A DNA stretch of 64,000 nucleotides from Neisseria bacilliformis (GTDB lineage Bacteria; Pseudomonadota; Gammaproteobacteria; Burkholderiales; Neisseriaceae), in NCBI RefSeq assembly GCF_014055025.1, contig NZ_CP059571.1, positions 1,736,001 through 1,800,000 of the forward strand. Reading direction: 5' to 3'. The position numbers and the translations under genes are program-made. The notes under the pieces were generated by a model. That model was not told where the DNA came from, searched no databases, and worked only from the letters and a program-made list of their open reading frames with translations. Positions 1 through 8,840 of this stretch are shown piece by piece. Numbering within the stretch: position 1 is the stretch's first letter; each line of letters begins with the position of its first letter.

Positions 1-714
1 ACCGCCACCGCAGCCACCTTGGCCGCAGCCGCCATCTTCATGCTCGGCGGCGTGCCCGGCACCCTGCACCACCTCTACTTCTCCGGCTCCACTTCCGCCT
101 CCATGGCCATCGGCGCATGCTTCTCCGCGCTGGAAGTCGTGCCCCTGATCCTGCTGGGACGCGAAGCCTACGAACACTGGTCTTACCAAAACACTGCACC
201 GTGGGCCAAACGCCTGCGCTGGCCGCTGATGTGCTTCGTGGCCGTGGCCTTCTGGAACATGATCGGCGCGGGCGTGTTCGGCTTCCTGATCAACCCCCCA
301 ATCTCCCTGTTCTACATCCAGGGTCTGAACACCACAGCGGTGCACGCCCACGCCGCCCTGTTCGGCGTATACGGCTTCCTCGCACTGGGCTTCGTCCTCC
401 TGGTCGCCCTCTACCTCAAACCGAACGACCACTTCAACGACAGCCTGATGACCTGGGGCTTCTGGATGCTTAACGGCGGCCTGGTCGGCATGATCGCCAC
501 CAGCCTGCTGCCCGTCGGCGCGATTCAGGCCGCAGCCAGCATCACCCACGGCCTGTGGTACGCCCGCAGCGAAGACTTCCTGCAACAAGACCTGCTGGAA
601 ACCCTGCGCTGGATCCGCACCCTCTCCGACCTCATCTTCATCGCCGGCGGCTGCTGCTTCGCATGGCAGGCCACCAAAACCGTTTTCGGTTTGGGTAAAA
701 AAACCGCCAACTAA
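1..714 (+). CDS. norB: Quinol-dependent nitric oxide reductase, C-terminal part (5' end outside window)
   Basis: The reading frame is already open at base 1, so this is the last ~237 residues of a longer protein. It is strongly hydrophobic with about five or six membrane helices and has a conserved His-Ala-His stretch (around residue 117) in a helix reading TTAVHAHAALFGVYG, typical of the haem-copper-like NorB catalytic subunit. In Neisseriaceae the single-subunit qNOR form reduces NO to N2O at the inner membrane with electrons from quinol, protecting against NO and supporting denitrification. An inverted uptake-sequence pair right after the stop acts as the terminator. The partner nitrite reductase aniA is not in view. 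Family assignment is firm; the N-terminal quinol-binding part cannot be checked. Confidence 0.93.
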   Translation, partial: TATAATLAAAAIFMLGGVPGTLHHLYFSGSTSASMAIGACFSALEVVPLILLGREAYEHWSYQNTAPWAKRLRWPLMCFVAVAFWNMIGAGVFGFLINPPISLFYIQGLNTTAVHAHAALFGVYGFLALGFVLLVALYLKPNDHFNDSLMTWGFWMLNGGLVGMIATSLLPVGAIQAAASITHGLWYARSEDFLQQDLLETLRWIRTLSDLIFIAGGCCFAWQATKTVFGLGKKTAN

Positions 715-730
715 TCCGGCTTGAAACCGC

Positions 731-766
731 AGAGGCCGTCTGAAAACCATTTTTCAGACGGCCTCT
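731..766 (+). terminator. Inverted AG-DUS pair, norB terminator
   Basis: Two copies of the uptake sequence AGGCCGTCTGAA face each other with a short loop and are followed by a T-rich stretch. The hairpin lies 16 bases after the norB stop and can serve both as intrinsic terminator and as DNA uptake signal. Confidence 0.8.
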
Positions 767-910
767 TTCTATCCGCCGAACCCCCAACCGCATATCCGGC
801 AGCACCATCCCCGCGATAACGCCCGAAAAAAGACAGACAGCAACAGATCCGTCCTTTCCCCCGACCTGGCACGCGTTTGCAATCACCTTTTCCCACCGAA
901 CCCCGCAGCC

Positions 911-1225
911 ATGTCCGATAACGCACCAAACAGCCAGTCCCTCAACACCCTGATTTCCACCAGCAGCACCATCGTCGGCATGGGGCTGGCACTGGTCGGC
1001 ATCCTCGCCGCCAAACAGCCGATGCAGAAAACCGAAATGGTTTCCGACGACCTGTTCCTCTTTTCCTCGCTCGGCTTCCTGCTCGTCGTCATCGGCTATC
1101 TGGCGCAGAAAAACAGCGGCCGCCCCTATGCCGCCCGCCTGATTATCCTGGCCGAATGGCTGTTTTCCCTCTCCCTCATCACCGTTGCCGCAGCCGCCTG
1201 CATCCTGCTGTACGCAGAAGTGTGA
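911..1225 (+). CDS. Small conserved-looking membrane protein of unknown function
   Basis: A 104-residue protein with three probable membrane helices, at about residues 12-32, 47-64 and 76-100, joined by short polar loops. The first 10 residues are polar and there is no cleavable signal peptide. I do not recognise a family. It stands alone between the norB terminator and a broken lipoprotein gene, all on the same strand. No strong ribosome binding site precedes the ATG, so the start is the least certain part. Base composition matches the neighbourhood. A function cannot be proposed from the sequence. Confidence 0.65.
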   Translation: MSDNAPNSQSLNTLISTSSTIVGMGLALVGILAAKQPMQKTEMVSDDLFLFSSLGFLLVVIGYLAQKNSGRPYAARLIILAEWLFSLSLITVAAAACILLYAEV

Positions 1226-1299
1226 AACAAAAAAAGGCCGTCTGAAAACAGGCAGGCGGCACGTTTTTAAATTTTAGATAGCGCAAAAAAGGAAACATC

Positions 1300-2211
1300 A
1301 TGGGCAAACATCCCGCAATATGGCTGGCAGCATTGGCATTAACGGCCTGCCTGCCGCAGAAAACAGCATAGCCCGTCCCGCCGCCAAGCCTGCCGCCGCA
1401 AACCGTTCAGACACAACCCGAATCGGCAAAGAAACAGGAAAGGCGTTTCCAAGCAGACGAAGCCAAAATCGCCCGCAATATGGCGGCATGGGACAAACTG
1501 ATGGCACTGCCCGAGCAGCAGTATCCGAGTTTTGAGGCGTTGCGAAAGCGGCAAAAAGCCGAGCCGTATGGCAATGTTGAAGCATTGATAGACCATAAGA
1601 AAACCGATCTGGAATTTCCCAAACACGCCGTGCCGCTAGAGCAGCTGATGCCTGTATCCGACCAAAACATCGAATCGATTGCAGTTCATTATGCGGGCAT
1701 GCGGATTGCGCCGACCAATGTGTATAGAACCTATTTTTTGGAGGTAATGAATTTCTCACATACTAGGGCATACGGCCCTGACAGCAATCTGCTGGTGGAC
1801 AACATCGGAGGAGATACGGACATGGCAAATTTTCGTATTCCGCCGGAGCGGTTTTCGGAATTTGTCGCTCTGCTGAACAACATCCGGACATGGCGTTACC
1901 CGAATCCGCGTCCCGATTATGATGCCCAGCAGCACCGGCTGGCTATGGTGATCACTTATCGGGACGGAACAAAATGGGCACTGGGTTCAAACATGCGTTT
2001 TTTAAAGGACAAATATTTGGAAGCCATGATTGCGCCTGATTTGGAATCCAAACGGGACGAATACGATTTTGTCTATATCAGCCTGCGCGATGTGGTGCTG
2101 CTGATGCAGCATTTGGATGACCGGATTCCGGTTTTTTTAGAAAGGTATGATAACCCGCCTTATTCGGTTAACGAACGCAGACAATGGAAGGAACTGCTCG
2201 ACCAACCATAA
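1300..2211 (+). pseudogene. Lipoprotein gene interrupted by an in-frame amber codon
   Basis: An ATG at 1300 behind a GGAAA motif opens a perfect lipoprotein signal peptide (MGKHPAIWLAALALTAC, lipobox LTAC, Cys17). Seven codons later, at 1369-1371, the frame hits TAG. The same frame then stays open from 1372 to 2211. The downstream part has an internal ATG at 1480 that would give a 243-residue product without a signal peptide. The body is acidic and soluble, with no family I recognise. It is visibly richer in A and T than its neighbours. The simplest reading is a recent nonsense mutation in a lipoprotein gene, or a sequencing error; an internal restart giving a cytoplasmic protein is less likely. 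Confidence 0.75.
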
Positions 2212-2400
2212 AACACCGCCAAGGTTCTGCCGCACACAGTGGCTTTATCCGCCGATGTCCGTCCGATACGGCGAAACAGCAAGAGGCCGTCCCGAGGAGA
2301 GTGGGACGGCCTCTGCCGCTAAGGTAGGGTGAGTCTTGACCCACCATGCGCGGAAAACGGCATGACTGTGGTGGGTCAAGACCCACCCTACGCCGGCTAT

Positions 2401-2520
2401 GATGTGTATTTCCTGTTTTGTCTCATTATAAAAAACGTCGGGCATAAATGCCCGACCTACCAAATACGCTTTCAGACGGCTTCTGCGTAGGGTGTATGGC
2501 GCAGCCACGTGCGCGGTTGG
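2401..2520. repeat. Direct repeat, copy 1 of a ~120-bp duplication
   Basis: This segment, which contains a GGGCATAAATGCCC hairpin, a partial uptake sequence and the left half of a GTAGGGTGT module, recurs almost base for base at 2803-2921 with a handful of substitutions and one deleted A. The two copies are about 400 bp apart. Confidence 0.85.
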
Positions 2521-2802
2521 AGGTTTGCGGGAAGATTTGGGATGCGTTATGCGGCATAGACCGCGTGCGTCGCCTCGGGGCGACACACCCTACGAACGGT
2601 TCGGCGCGGGCGGATTTTTTCAGGCGGCAGCTGTAGGTTGGGTCTTGACCCAACATTTTTGGGCAAACGGCAAACGTGTCGGGTCGAGACCCAAGCTAGC
2701 TGCTATTGTGGACACAAATTTAGTTTCCAAGTGTCGGCGGGGCTTTAGCCCGGCGAAATATTGGAGGAAATAATGAGTTAGCCGGGCTGAAGCCCGGCCT
2801 AC

Positions 2803-2921
2803 GATGCGTATTTCCTGTTTTGTCTCATTATAAAAACGTCGGGCATAAATGCCCAACCTACCAAATGCGCTTTCAGACGGCCTCTGCGTAGGGTGTGCGG
2901 CGCAGCCACGCATGCGGTTGG
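2803..2921. repeat. Direct repeat, copy 2 of a ~120-bp duplication
   Basis: Second copy of the segment at 2401-2520. It carries an intact TTTCAGACGGCC where copy 1 has TTTCAGACGGCT, and it lacks the right half of the GTAGGGTGT module. Confidence 0.85.
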
Positions 2922-2965
2922 GGTGTGGCGGCGGAAACCCGGCCGGTTAACGATACAAACAGCAA

Positions 2966-3007
2966 GAGGCCGTCTGAAAACCGTTAAACGGGTCTTCAGA
3001 CGGCCTT
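2966..3007 (-). terminator. Inverted AG-DUS pair, lpdA terminator
   Basis: Facing uptake sequences with a loop, 22 bases beyond the lpdA stop. On the minus strand the hairpin marks the end of the TCA-cycle cluster. Confidence 0.75.
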
Positions 3008-3028
3008 TTTAGGACGGCTGTTTACCGC

Positions 3029-4465
3029 TTAGCCATGCAGGGCGCGTTTGTCGGCGGCGAGGCAGGCTTCGTGCACCACTTCGGACAGGGTCGGATGCGC
3101 GTGGATGATGCGGGCGAGGTCTTCGCTGCTGGCGGAGAATTCGAGACCGACCACGCCTTCGGCGATCAGTTCGCTCACCATCGGGCCGACCATGTGCACA
3201 CCGAGGATGCGGTCGGTTTCGGCGTCGGCCAGCACTTTGACGGTGCCTTTGGCTTTGCCCAAGCCCAGTGCGCGGCCGTTCGCGCCGAAGCCGGAGGTGC
3301 CTTTTTTATAGTTCGCGCCTTCGGCTTTGAGCTGCTCTTCGGTTTTGCCTACCCAGGCGATTTCGGGGTCGGTGTAAATCACGAAGGGTACGCTGTTGAA
3401 GTCGATGTGCGGTTTCTGTCCGGCGATGCGCTCGGCCACGGCCACGCCTTCGTCGCTGGCTTTGTGCGCCAGCATCGGGCCGCGCACCACGTCGCCGATG
3501 GCCCAAACATTGGGCAGATTGGTGCGGCACTCGCCGTCCACTTTGACAAAGCCGCGCTCGTCTTTTTCCAAGCCGACGGCTTCGGCGTTCAGGCCGTCGG
3601 TGTTGGGGATGCGGCCGATGGAAACGATGAGTTTGTCGAACACTTCGGTTTTTTTCTCACCATTGGCCAGCTCGAAGGCCACGGTAACGCCTTTATCGTC
3701 GGACTTGATGTCGCCGATTTTCACGCCCAGCTCGATGTTCAAGCCCTGCTCTTTGGTGAAGTATTTGAAGGCTTCTTTGGCAATCTGCTGGTCGGCTGCG
3801 GCGAGGAAGGTGGGCATGGCTTCGAGGATGGTTACCTGCGAGCCGACGCGGTTCCACACCGATCCCATTTCCAAGCCGATCACGCCCGAGCCGATAATGC
3901 CGAGTTTTTCCGGTGCGGCGGTGAGGTTCAGCGCGCCTTCGTTGTCCAGCACGTTTACGTTGTCGATGGCAATCTGCGGCAGCGGACGCGGCACGGAGCC
4001 GGTGGCGACGATGACGTTTTTGGCTTCGATAACGGTTTTTTCGCCCTTGTTATCGACTTCGATTTGGTACAGATCGCCGTTTTTGCCTTTGAACGAGCCT
4101 TTGCCGTGCAGGCTGGCGATTTTGTTTTTCTGGAACAGGAAGGCGATGCCGCCGGTGAGTTTGGTAACGATGGCGTCTTTGCGCTCAATCATTTTGGCGG
4201 CGTCGAATTTCACTTCGCCGACGCTGATGCCGTGTTCGGCAAAATCGTGCTGCGCGGCGTGGAAGTGTTCGGACGACTGCAACAGGGCTTTGGAGGGGAT
4301 GCAGCCTACGTTCAGGCAGGTGCCGCCCAGCGCGGGGGCGTCGCCTTTTTTGTTGACGCCTGCATCGATGCAGACGGTTTTGAAACCGAGTTGGGCGGCG
4401 CGGATGGCGGCAACGTAGCCGCCGGGGCCTGCGCCGATTACGGCGACATCGTATTGTTGGGACAT
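3029..4465 (-). CDS. lpdA: Dihydrolipoamide dehydrogenase (E3)
   Basis: A 478-residue flavoprotein that reoxidises the lipoyl groups of 2-oxoacid dehydrogenase complexes and passes electrons to NAD+. Visible features in order: FAD-binding GAGPGG at residues 11-16, the redox-active disulfide in [13 protein letters not shown] (Cys50, Cys55), an NAD-binding [11 protein letters not shown] near 190, and the C-terminal His-Glu dyad in HAHPTLSE (about His457 and Glu462). There is no N-terminal lipoyl domain, unlike the pyruvate-dehydrogenase-linked E3 (P64k type) of Neisseria, so service to the 2-oxoglutarate complex is likely. It follows sucA-sucB on the same strand, separated from sucB by 135 bp holding two uptake-sequence hairpins. 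Length is normal for the family. Confidence 0.97.
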   Translation of the reverse strand: MSQQYDVAVIGAGPGGYVAAIRAAQLGFKTVCIDAGVNKKGDAPALGGTCLNVGCIPSKALLQSSEHFHAAQHDFAEHGISVGEVKFDAAKMIERKDAIVTKLTGGIAFLFQKNKIASLHGKGSFKGKNGDLYQIEVDNKGEKTVIEAKNVIVATGSVPRPLPQIAIDNVNVLDNEGALNLTAAPEKLGIIGSGVIGLEMGSVWNRVGSQVTILEAMPTFLAAADQQIAKEAFKYFTKEQGLNIELGVKIGDIKSDDKGVTVAFELANGEKKTEVFDKLIVSIGRIPNTDGLNAEAVGLEKDERGFVKVDGECRTNLPNVWAIGDVVRGPMLAHKASDEGVAVAERIAGQKPHIDFNSVPFVIYTDPEIAWVGKTEEQLKAEGANYKKGTSGFGANGRALGLGKAKGTVKVLADAETDRILGVHMVGPMVSELIAEGVVGLEFSASSEDLARIIHAHPTLSEVVHEACLAADKRALHG

Positions 4466-4485
4466 TGTGCGTATCCTTTTATATC

Positions 4486-4597
4486 GGTTTTCAGACGGCC
4501 TCTGCTTTGAATGAGGCCGTCTGAAAAATATTGACGGGAATATTCGGCTGATGCGGATTTTCAGACGGCCTGTTATGCGAACAGGCCGTCTGAAAAC
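4486..4597 (-). other. Two uptake-sequence hairpins between sucB and lpdA
   Basis: Two consecutive inverted AG-DUS pairs (about 4489-4527 and 4558-4596) fill the gap between sucB and lpdA. In transcripts of the minus strand each can fold into a stable hairpin, which could protect or attenuate the mRNA between the E2 and E3 genes. The effect on expression is inference. Confidence 0.6.
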
Positions 4598-4600
4598 CGT

Positions 4601-5779
4601 TTACAGGTCGAGCAGCAGGCGGGCGGGGTCTTCCAGCAGGTCTTTGATGGTAACCAGCGTCAGCACGGCTTCGCGGCCGTCGATGATGCGGTGGTCGTAA
4701 GACAGGGCCAGATACATCATAGGGCGTACGACGACTTGGCCGTTTTCCACTACAGCGCGTTCTTTGGTGGCGTGCATGCCGAGGATAGCGGACTGCGGCG
4801 GGTTGATGATGGGGGTGGACATCATCGAGCCGAAAGTGCCGCCGTTGGTGATGCTGAAAGTGCCGCCGGTGAGGTCTTCGATGGCAATTTTGCCGTCTTT
4901 GGCTTTTACGGCGTAATCGACGATGGCGCGTTCAATGTCGGCGATGCTCATTTGGTCGGCGTCGCGCAGAATCGGCACGACGAGGCCGCGCGGGCTGCCG
5001 ATGGCGATGCCGATGTCGAAGTAGCCGTGGTAAACGATGTCTTTGCCGTCAACCGAAGCGTTCACGACGGGGAATTTTTTCAGCGCGGCCACGGCGGCTT
5101 TGACGAAGAAGGACATGAAGCCGAGTTTCACGCCGTGTTCTTTTTCGAATTTTTCTTTGTATTTGGCGCGCAGATCCATCACCGGTTTCATGTTGACTTC
5201 GTTGAAGGTGGTGAGGATGGCGTTTTCCTGTTGCGAAGCCAGCAGGCGTTCGGCCACGCGGGTGCGCAGGCGGCTCATCGGCACGCGCTCTTCGGGGCGC
5301 GCACCGGCGGGAACCGGGGCGGCAGGCACGGCGGCTTTCGGCGCGGCGGGGGCGTTTTGCACGTCTTCTTTCAAGACGCGGCCGTCGCGGCCGGAGCCTT
5401 GCACGGAAGAGACATCCACGCCTTTTTCGGCGGCCAGTTTGGCGGCGGCGGGCATGGCGACGCCGGCTTGGGCGTTGGATGCGGACGCGGCGGCGGCAGG
5501 GGCGGGTGCGGCGGCAGGCTGCGCGGCAACGACGACGACGGCTTCGGTGTCGATTTTCGCCAAAACCTGCTGCGAGGTAACGGTGTCGCCTTCGTTGACG
5601 ATGATTTCCACCAACACGCCGGCCTGCGGCGCGGGTACTTCCAGCACGACTTTGTCGGTTTCGATGTCTACCAGCACTTCGTCGCGGGCAACGGCTTCGC
5701 CGGCTTTTTTGTGCCAAGCCAGCAGCGTGCCTTCGGTGATGCTTTCGGCAAATACGGGAACATTTACTTCTACAATCAT
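4601..5779 (-). CDS. sucB: Dihydrolipoyllysine succinyltransferase, E2 of 2-oxoglutarate dehydrogenase
   Basis: A 392-residue E2 core protein that carries the succinyl group on a swinging lipoyl arm and transfers it to CoA. One N-terminal lipoyl domain has its lipoylated lysine in ETDKVVLEV (Lys43), followed by an Ala-Pro-rich linker (about 85-105), a small E1/E3-binding domain (about 108-141) and the acyltransferase domain. That domain ends with the catalytic YDHRIIDG motif (His363, Asp367). Length fits SucB. It lies 65 bases downstream of sucA and is presumably co-transcribed. The start follows a minus-strand AGGAG-like site. Confidence 0.97.
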   Translation of the reverse strand: MIVEVNVPVFAESITEGTLLAWHKKAGEAVARDEVLVDIETDKVVLEVPAPQAGVLVEIIVNEGDTVTSQQVLAKIDTEAVVVVAAQPAAAPAPAAAASASNAQAGVAMPAAAKLAAEKGVDVSSVQGSGRDGRVLKEDVQNAPAAPKAAVPAAPVPAGARPEERVPMSRLRTRVAERLLASQQENAILTTFNEVNMKPVMDLRAKYKEKFEKEHGVKLGFMSFFVKAAVAALKKFPVVNASVDGKDIVYHGYFDIGIAIGSPRGLVVPILRDADQMSIADIERAIVDYAVKAKDGKIAIEDLTGGTFSITNGGTFGSMMSTPIINPPQSAILGMHATKERAVVENGQVVVRPMMYLALSYDHRIIDGREAVLTLVTIKDLLEDPARLLLDL

Positions 5780-5844
5780 TTTGTACTCCTAGTAGGTGTG
5801 GTTTTGCGGTTCGGACCGGCCGAACCGCCTGTGTCGGATTGGGT

Positions 5845-8673
5845 TTAACGGGGTGCAAACGCGTCTTCGACCAACTGTTTGAGCTGCTTGGTGTGCAGGC
5901 TGCCGTAGCCGACTGCGGGCGATGCGCTGGCGGGGCGGCCAGCAAACAGAACCTTGCGGCCTTTTGCCAAACGTTCCAGACGGTGTACGGTCTGATACCA
6001 CGCGCCCTGGTTCTTCGGCTCTTCCTGCGCCCACAAAAGCTCGGCGGCATTCGGGTATTTCGCCAGCTCGGCTTCGGCCTCGGCATAGGGGAAGGGGTAG
6101 AGCTGCTCGACGCGGACGATGGCCACTTCTTCTTCCAAACCGCGTTCGGCACGGCCTGCGGCCAGGTCGTAGTAAACCTGTCCGGCGCACAGAATCACGC
6201 GTTTCACTTTGCCGTTGTCGGCACGCTGCACGGTATCGCCGATAACGGGGCGGAACGTTGTGCCTTCGAGGAAATCGGCCAGCGGGCTGGTGGCGTCTTT
6301 GAAGCGCAGCAGGCGTTTGGACATGAAGATAATCAGCGGCTTGCGCATGGAGCGCAGCTGCTGGCGGCGCAGGATGTGGAACATTTGCGCGGCCTCGGAG
6401 GGCATGATGACCTGCATGTTTTCTTCCGCGCACAGTTGCAGCCAGCGTTCGAGGCGGCCGGAGGAGTGTTCGGGGCCTTGTCCGTCGTAGCCGTGCGGCA
6501 GGATGACGGTCAGGCCGCACATGCGTCCCCATTTGGTTTCGCCGGAGGAGATGAACTGGTCGATGGCAACCTGCGCGCCGTTGGCGAAATCACCGAACTG
6601 CGCTTCCCAGATGGTCAGCATATCGGGGGCGGAGCAGGCATGGCCGTATTCGTAGGCCATAACCGCTTCTTCGTTCAGAATTGAGTCGATAACGGTGAAC
6701 GGCGCCTGGTTTTCGCTGATGTGCTGCAAGGGAATGTAGGTGCCGGCATCCCATTTTTCGCGGTTTTGGTCGTGCAATACGGCCTGGCGGTGGGAGAATG
6801 TGCCGCGTCCGGAGTCTTCGCCGGAAATGCGCACGCCGGTTCCGTTGCTCACCAGGCTGGCGTAGGCGATGGTTTCGGCCATGCCCCAATCGACGTTCTG
6901 CTCGCCCGCCGCCATCGCTTTGCGGTTTTCAATCAGGCGTTTGGAGGTGTTGTGCAGCGCGAATCCTTCGGGCACATAGGTGAATTTGTCGGCCAGGCGT
7001 TTGATGTCTTCGGCGGACAGGCCGCTTTCGACGGCTTCGCGCCAGTCTTTGCCTTGGTATTTCGACCAGTCTACGGCGTGTTTGCCGGTGTAGTCGCTCA
7101 GGCGGGTCTGTTCGACGTGTTCGCCGCGATCCAAAGCGTCGCGGTAGGCTTGGACGTAGGATTCGGCTTCTTCTTTGCCGACCACGCCTTCCAGAGCCAG
7201 TTTGTCGGCGTAGATCGCACGGGTGCCGGGATGTTTGGCGACGGCTTTGTACATCATCGGCTGGGTCAGTGTCGGATCATCGCTTTCGTTATGGCCGTTT
7301 TTGCGGTAGCAGACCACGTCGACCACCACGTCTTTGTGGAAGGTTTTGCGGTAGTCCATCGCCGCCTGCATCACGAAGCAGACCGCTTCGGGGTCGTCGG
7401 CGTTCACATGGAACACGGGCGCGTCCACCATTTTGGAAATGTCGGTGCAGTAGACGGCGGAGCGGGTGTCGCGGGTGTCGGAAGTGGTAAAGCCGATTTG
7501 GTTGTTTACCACGATGTGGACGGTGCCGCCTGTGGTGTAGCCGCGTGTCAGCGACATATTGAACACCGCCTGGTTGACGCCGAGGCCGATGAAGGCGGAA
7601 TCGCCGTGGATCAGCACCGGCAGAACCTGTTTGCTGCCCTCTGCGCCGCGTCTTTCCTGTTTCGCGCGGCTGGAACCTTCGACCACGGGGTTGACGATTT
7701 CCAGATGGGAGGGGTTGAACGCCAGCGTAACGTGCAGCGGGCCGGTGGGGGTGGAGAGGTCGGAACTGAAACCGGTGTGGTATTTCACGTCGCCGCTGGG
7801 TAGTTTGATTTCGGCGCGGCCTTCAAATTCGGCGAACAGGTCGCTCGGTTTTTTGCCCAGCGTGTTCACCAGCACATTCAGACGGCCTCGGTGCGCCATA
7901 CCGACAATCACTTCTTCCACACCGTCTTTGCCGATGTTCTGCACCAGATAGTTCAAGGCCAGAATCGAGCTCTCGCCGCCTTCCACGCCAAAGCGTTTCT
8001 GGCCGACGTATTTGTTCTGCAAGTAGCGTTCCAGCGTTTCGGCGGAAGTGAGCTGTTTCAGGATGAAGCGTTTTTCGTCGGCACTGTATTTGGGCGAGGA
8101 GGAGACGCCTTCAAAATAGTTCCGCACCCAATGGCGTTCGGCGCGGTCGGTAATGTGCATGTATTCGACACCGACAGAGCCGCAATAGGTCTGTTTCAGC
8201 TTGGACAGGATTTCCGACAAAGTCAGTTTTTCGTATTGTCCGCCGAAATCGCCTTTGCCCACATTGAATTTAACCGCCATGTCGGCATCGGAAAGGCCGT
8301 GGAATTTGGGATCCAGGCTTTCGATGAAGACAGGCGGTTTGCGTTTGAGCGGGTCGAGCTGCGCGGCATAGACACCCTGAATGCGGTAGGCGGAAATCAG
8401 GCGCAGCACGGCAACCTGTTTTTTCAGCATCGCTTCGTCGGGCGCGCCGACCGCAACGGGACGGGATTGCGCCAGTTTGACAAAAGATTCCTGAATCGGC
8501 CGGTGCGCCACATCGCGTTCGGTATTGCCGGGCTGGGCGGCCAGTTCGGAAAAATACTGCCGCCAATATTCTTCCACCGAGTTCGGGTCGTTTAAGAATT
8601 CTTCATACAGCTCTTCAATATACGGGGCATTGGAGCCGAAAAGATAAGAGAAGTTTTGTTTTTCATCCATCAT
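5845..8673 (-). CDS. sucA: 2-Oxoglutarate dehydrogenase E1 component
   Basis: A 942-residue thiamine-diphosphate enzyme that decarboxylates 2-oxoglutarate and loads the succinyl group on SucB. The N-terminal FGSNAPYIEELYEEF segment is the usual E2-binding start of SucA. Thiamine-binding and active-site stretches are visible in the middle (HGDSAFIGLGV, VVNNQIGFTTS), as are the C-terminal HGYDGQGPEHSS and FMSKRLLR stretches. Length is standard. The ATGATG start is preceded by AGGAAAGG. Upstream, a 167-bp gap to gltA holds a hairpin that probably ends the gltA message, so sucA may have its own promoter; a weak TAGAAT at about 8757-8762 on the minus strand is one candidate. Confidence 0.98.
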   Translation of the reverse strand: MMDEKQNFSYLFGSNAPYIEELYEEFLNDPNSVEEYWRQYFSELAAQPGNTERDVAHRPIQESFVKLAQSRPVAVGAPDEAMLKKQVAVLRLISAYRIQGVYAAQLDPLKRKPPVFIESLDPKFHGLSDADMAVKFNVGKGDFGGQYEKLTLSEILSKLKQTYCGSVGVEYMHITDRAERHWVRNYFEGVSSSPKYSADEKRFILKQLTSAETLERYLQNKYVGQKRFGVEGGESSILALNYLVQNIGKDGVEEVIVGMAHRGRLNVLVNTLGKKPSDLFAEFEGRAEIKLPSGDVKYHTGFSSDLSTPTGPLHVTLAFNPSHLEIVNPVVEGSSRAKQERRGAEGSKQVLPVLIHGDSAFIGLGVNQAVFNMSLTRGYTTGGTVHIVVNNQIGFTTSDTRDTRSAVYCTDISKMVDAPVFHVNADDPEAVCFVMQAAMDYRKTFHKDVVVDVVCYRKNGHNESDDPTLTQPMMYKAVAKHPGTRAIYADKLALEGVVGKEEAESYVQAYRDALDRGEHVEQTRLSDYTGKHAVDWSKYQGKDWREAVESGLSAEDIKRLADKFTYVPEGFALHNTSKRLIENRKAMAAGEQNVDWGMAETIAYASLVSNGTGVRISGEDSGRGTFSHRQAVLHDQNREKWDAGTYIPLQHISENQAPFTVIDSILNEEAVMAYEYGHACSAPDMLTIWEAQFGDFANGAQVAIDQFISSGETKWGRMCGLTVILPHGYDGQGPEHSSGRLERWLQLCAEENMQVIMPSEAAQMFHILRRQQLRSMRKPLIIFMSKRLLRFKDATSPLADFLEGTTFRPVIGDTVQRADNGKVKRVILCAGQVYYDLAAGRAERGLEEEVAIVRVEQLYPFPYAEAEAELAKYPNAAELLWAQEEPKNQGAWYQTVHRLERLAKGRKVLFAGRPASASPAVGYGSLHTKQLKQLVEDAFAPR

Positions 8674-8799
8674 GGCATGGCCTTTCCTGCTGGGGAATAA
8701 ATGTAAACAAAAAGATAAATTGCGTATCCGAAACGTTTATTGGAGACAACGGGAGTATTCTACCCTTTATAACTTTCCATTACTACCGCGCAAACGACA

Positions 8800-8827
8800 A
8801 AGGAAGCGGGATTGCTCCCGCTTCCTT
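8800..8827 (-). terminator. Hairpin terminator downstream of gltA
   Basis: A perfect 11-bp stem (AAGGAAGCGGG with its complement) and a six-base loop, 14 bases beyond the gltA stop. It carries no uptake sequence, unlike most terminators here. The T-run on the minus strand is short. Confidence 0.7.
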
Positions 8828-8840
8828 GTTTTATATCAGA

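Larger units (their letters stand above)
2212..3028. repeat. Gene-free patch of mixed hairpin repeat modules
   Basis: No convincing gene lies in these ~800 bases. The stretch is a mosaic of short dyad modules: GGGTC..TTGACCC-type hairpins (2327-2391 and 2635-2698), GTCGGGCATAAATGCCCGAC-type hairpins (about 2436-2460 and 2836-2861), a GTAGGGTGT...ACACCCTAC module (2487-2593), an AGCCCGGC...GCCGGGCT module (about 2733-2802), single uptake sequences and the lpdA terminator. It separates the lpdA end from a convergent pseudogene and looks like an insertion or rearrangement hot spot. Confidence 0.75.

Noticed and set aside
1369-1371. Amber codon as a recoding site (selenocysteine- or pyrrolysine-like)
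   Set aside because: Neisseriaceae are not known for pyrrolysine, selenocysteine uses TGA, and no recoding structure is seen. A nonsense mutation is simpler.
2245-2913. Several 60-110-codon frames in the gap before lpdA
   Set aside because: They translate hairpin repeats and uptake sequences, show no ribosome site or domain, and similar peptides appear at every copy of the repeats.
3035-4510. Long open frame on the plus strand opposite lpdA (491 codons)
   Set aside because: It mirrors the codon structure of lpdA, is rich in Phe, His, Gly and Val in no domain-like pattern, and lpdA is certain. The same holds for long frames opposite sucB, sucA, sdhA, secD and glnS.
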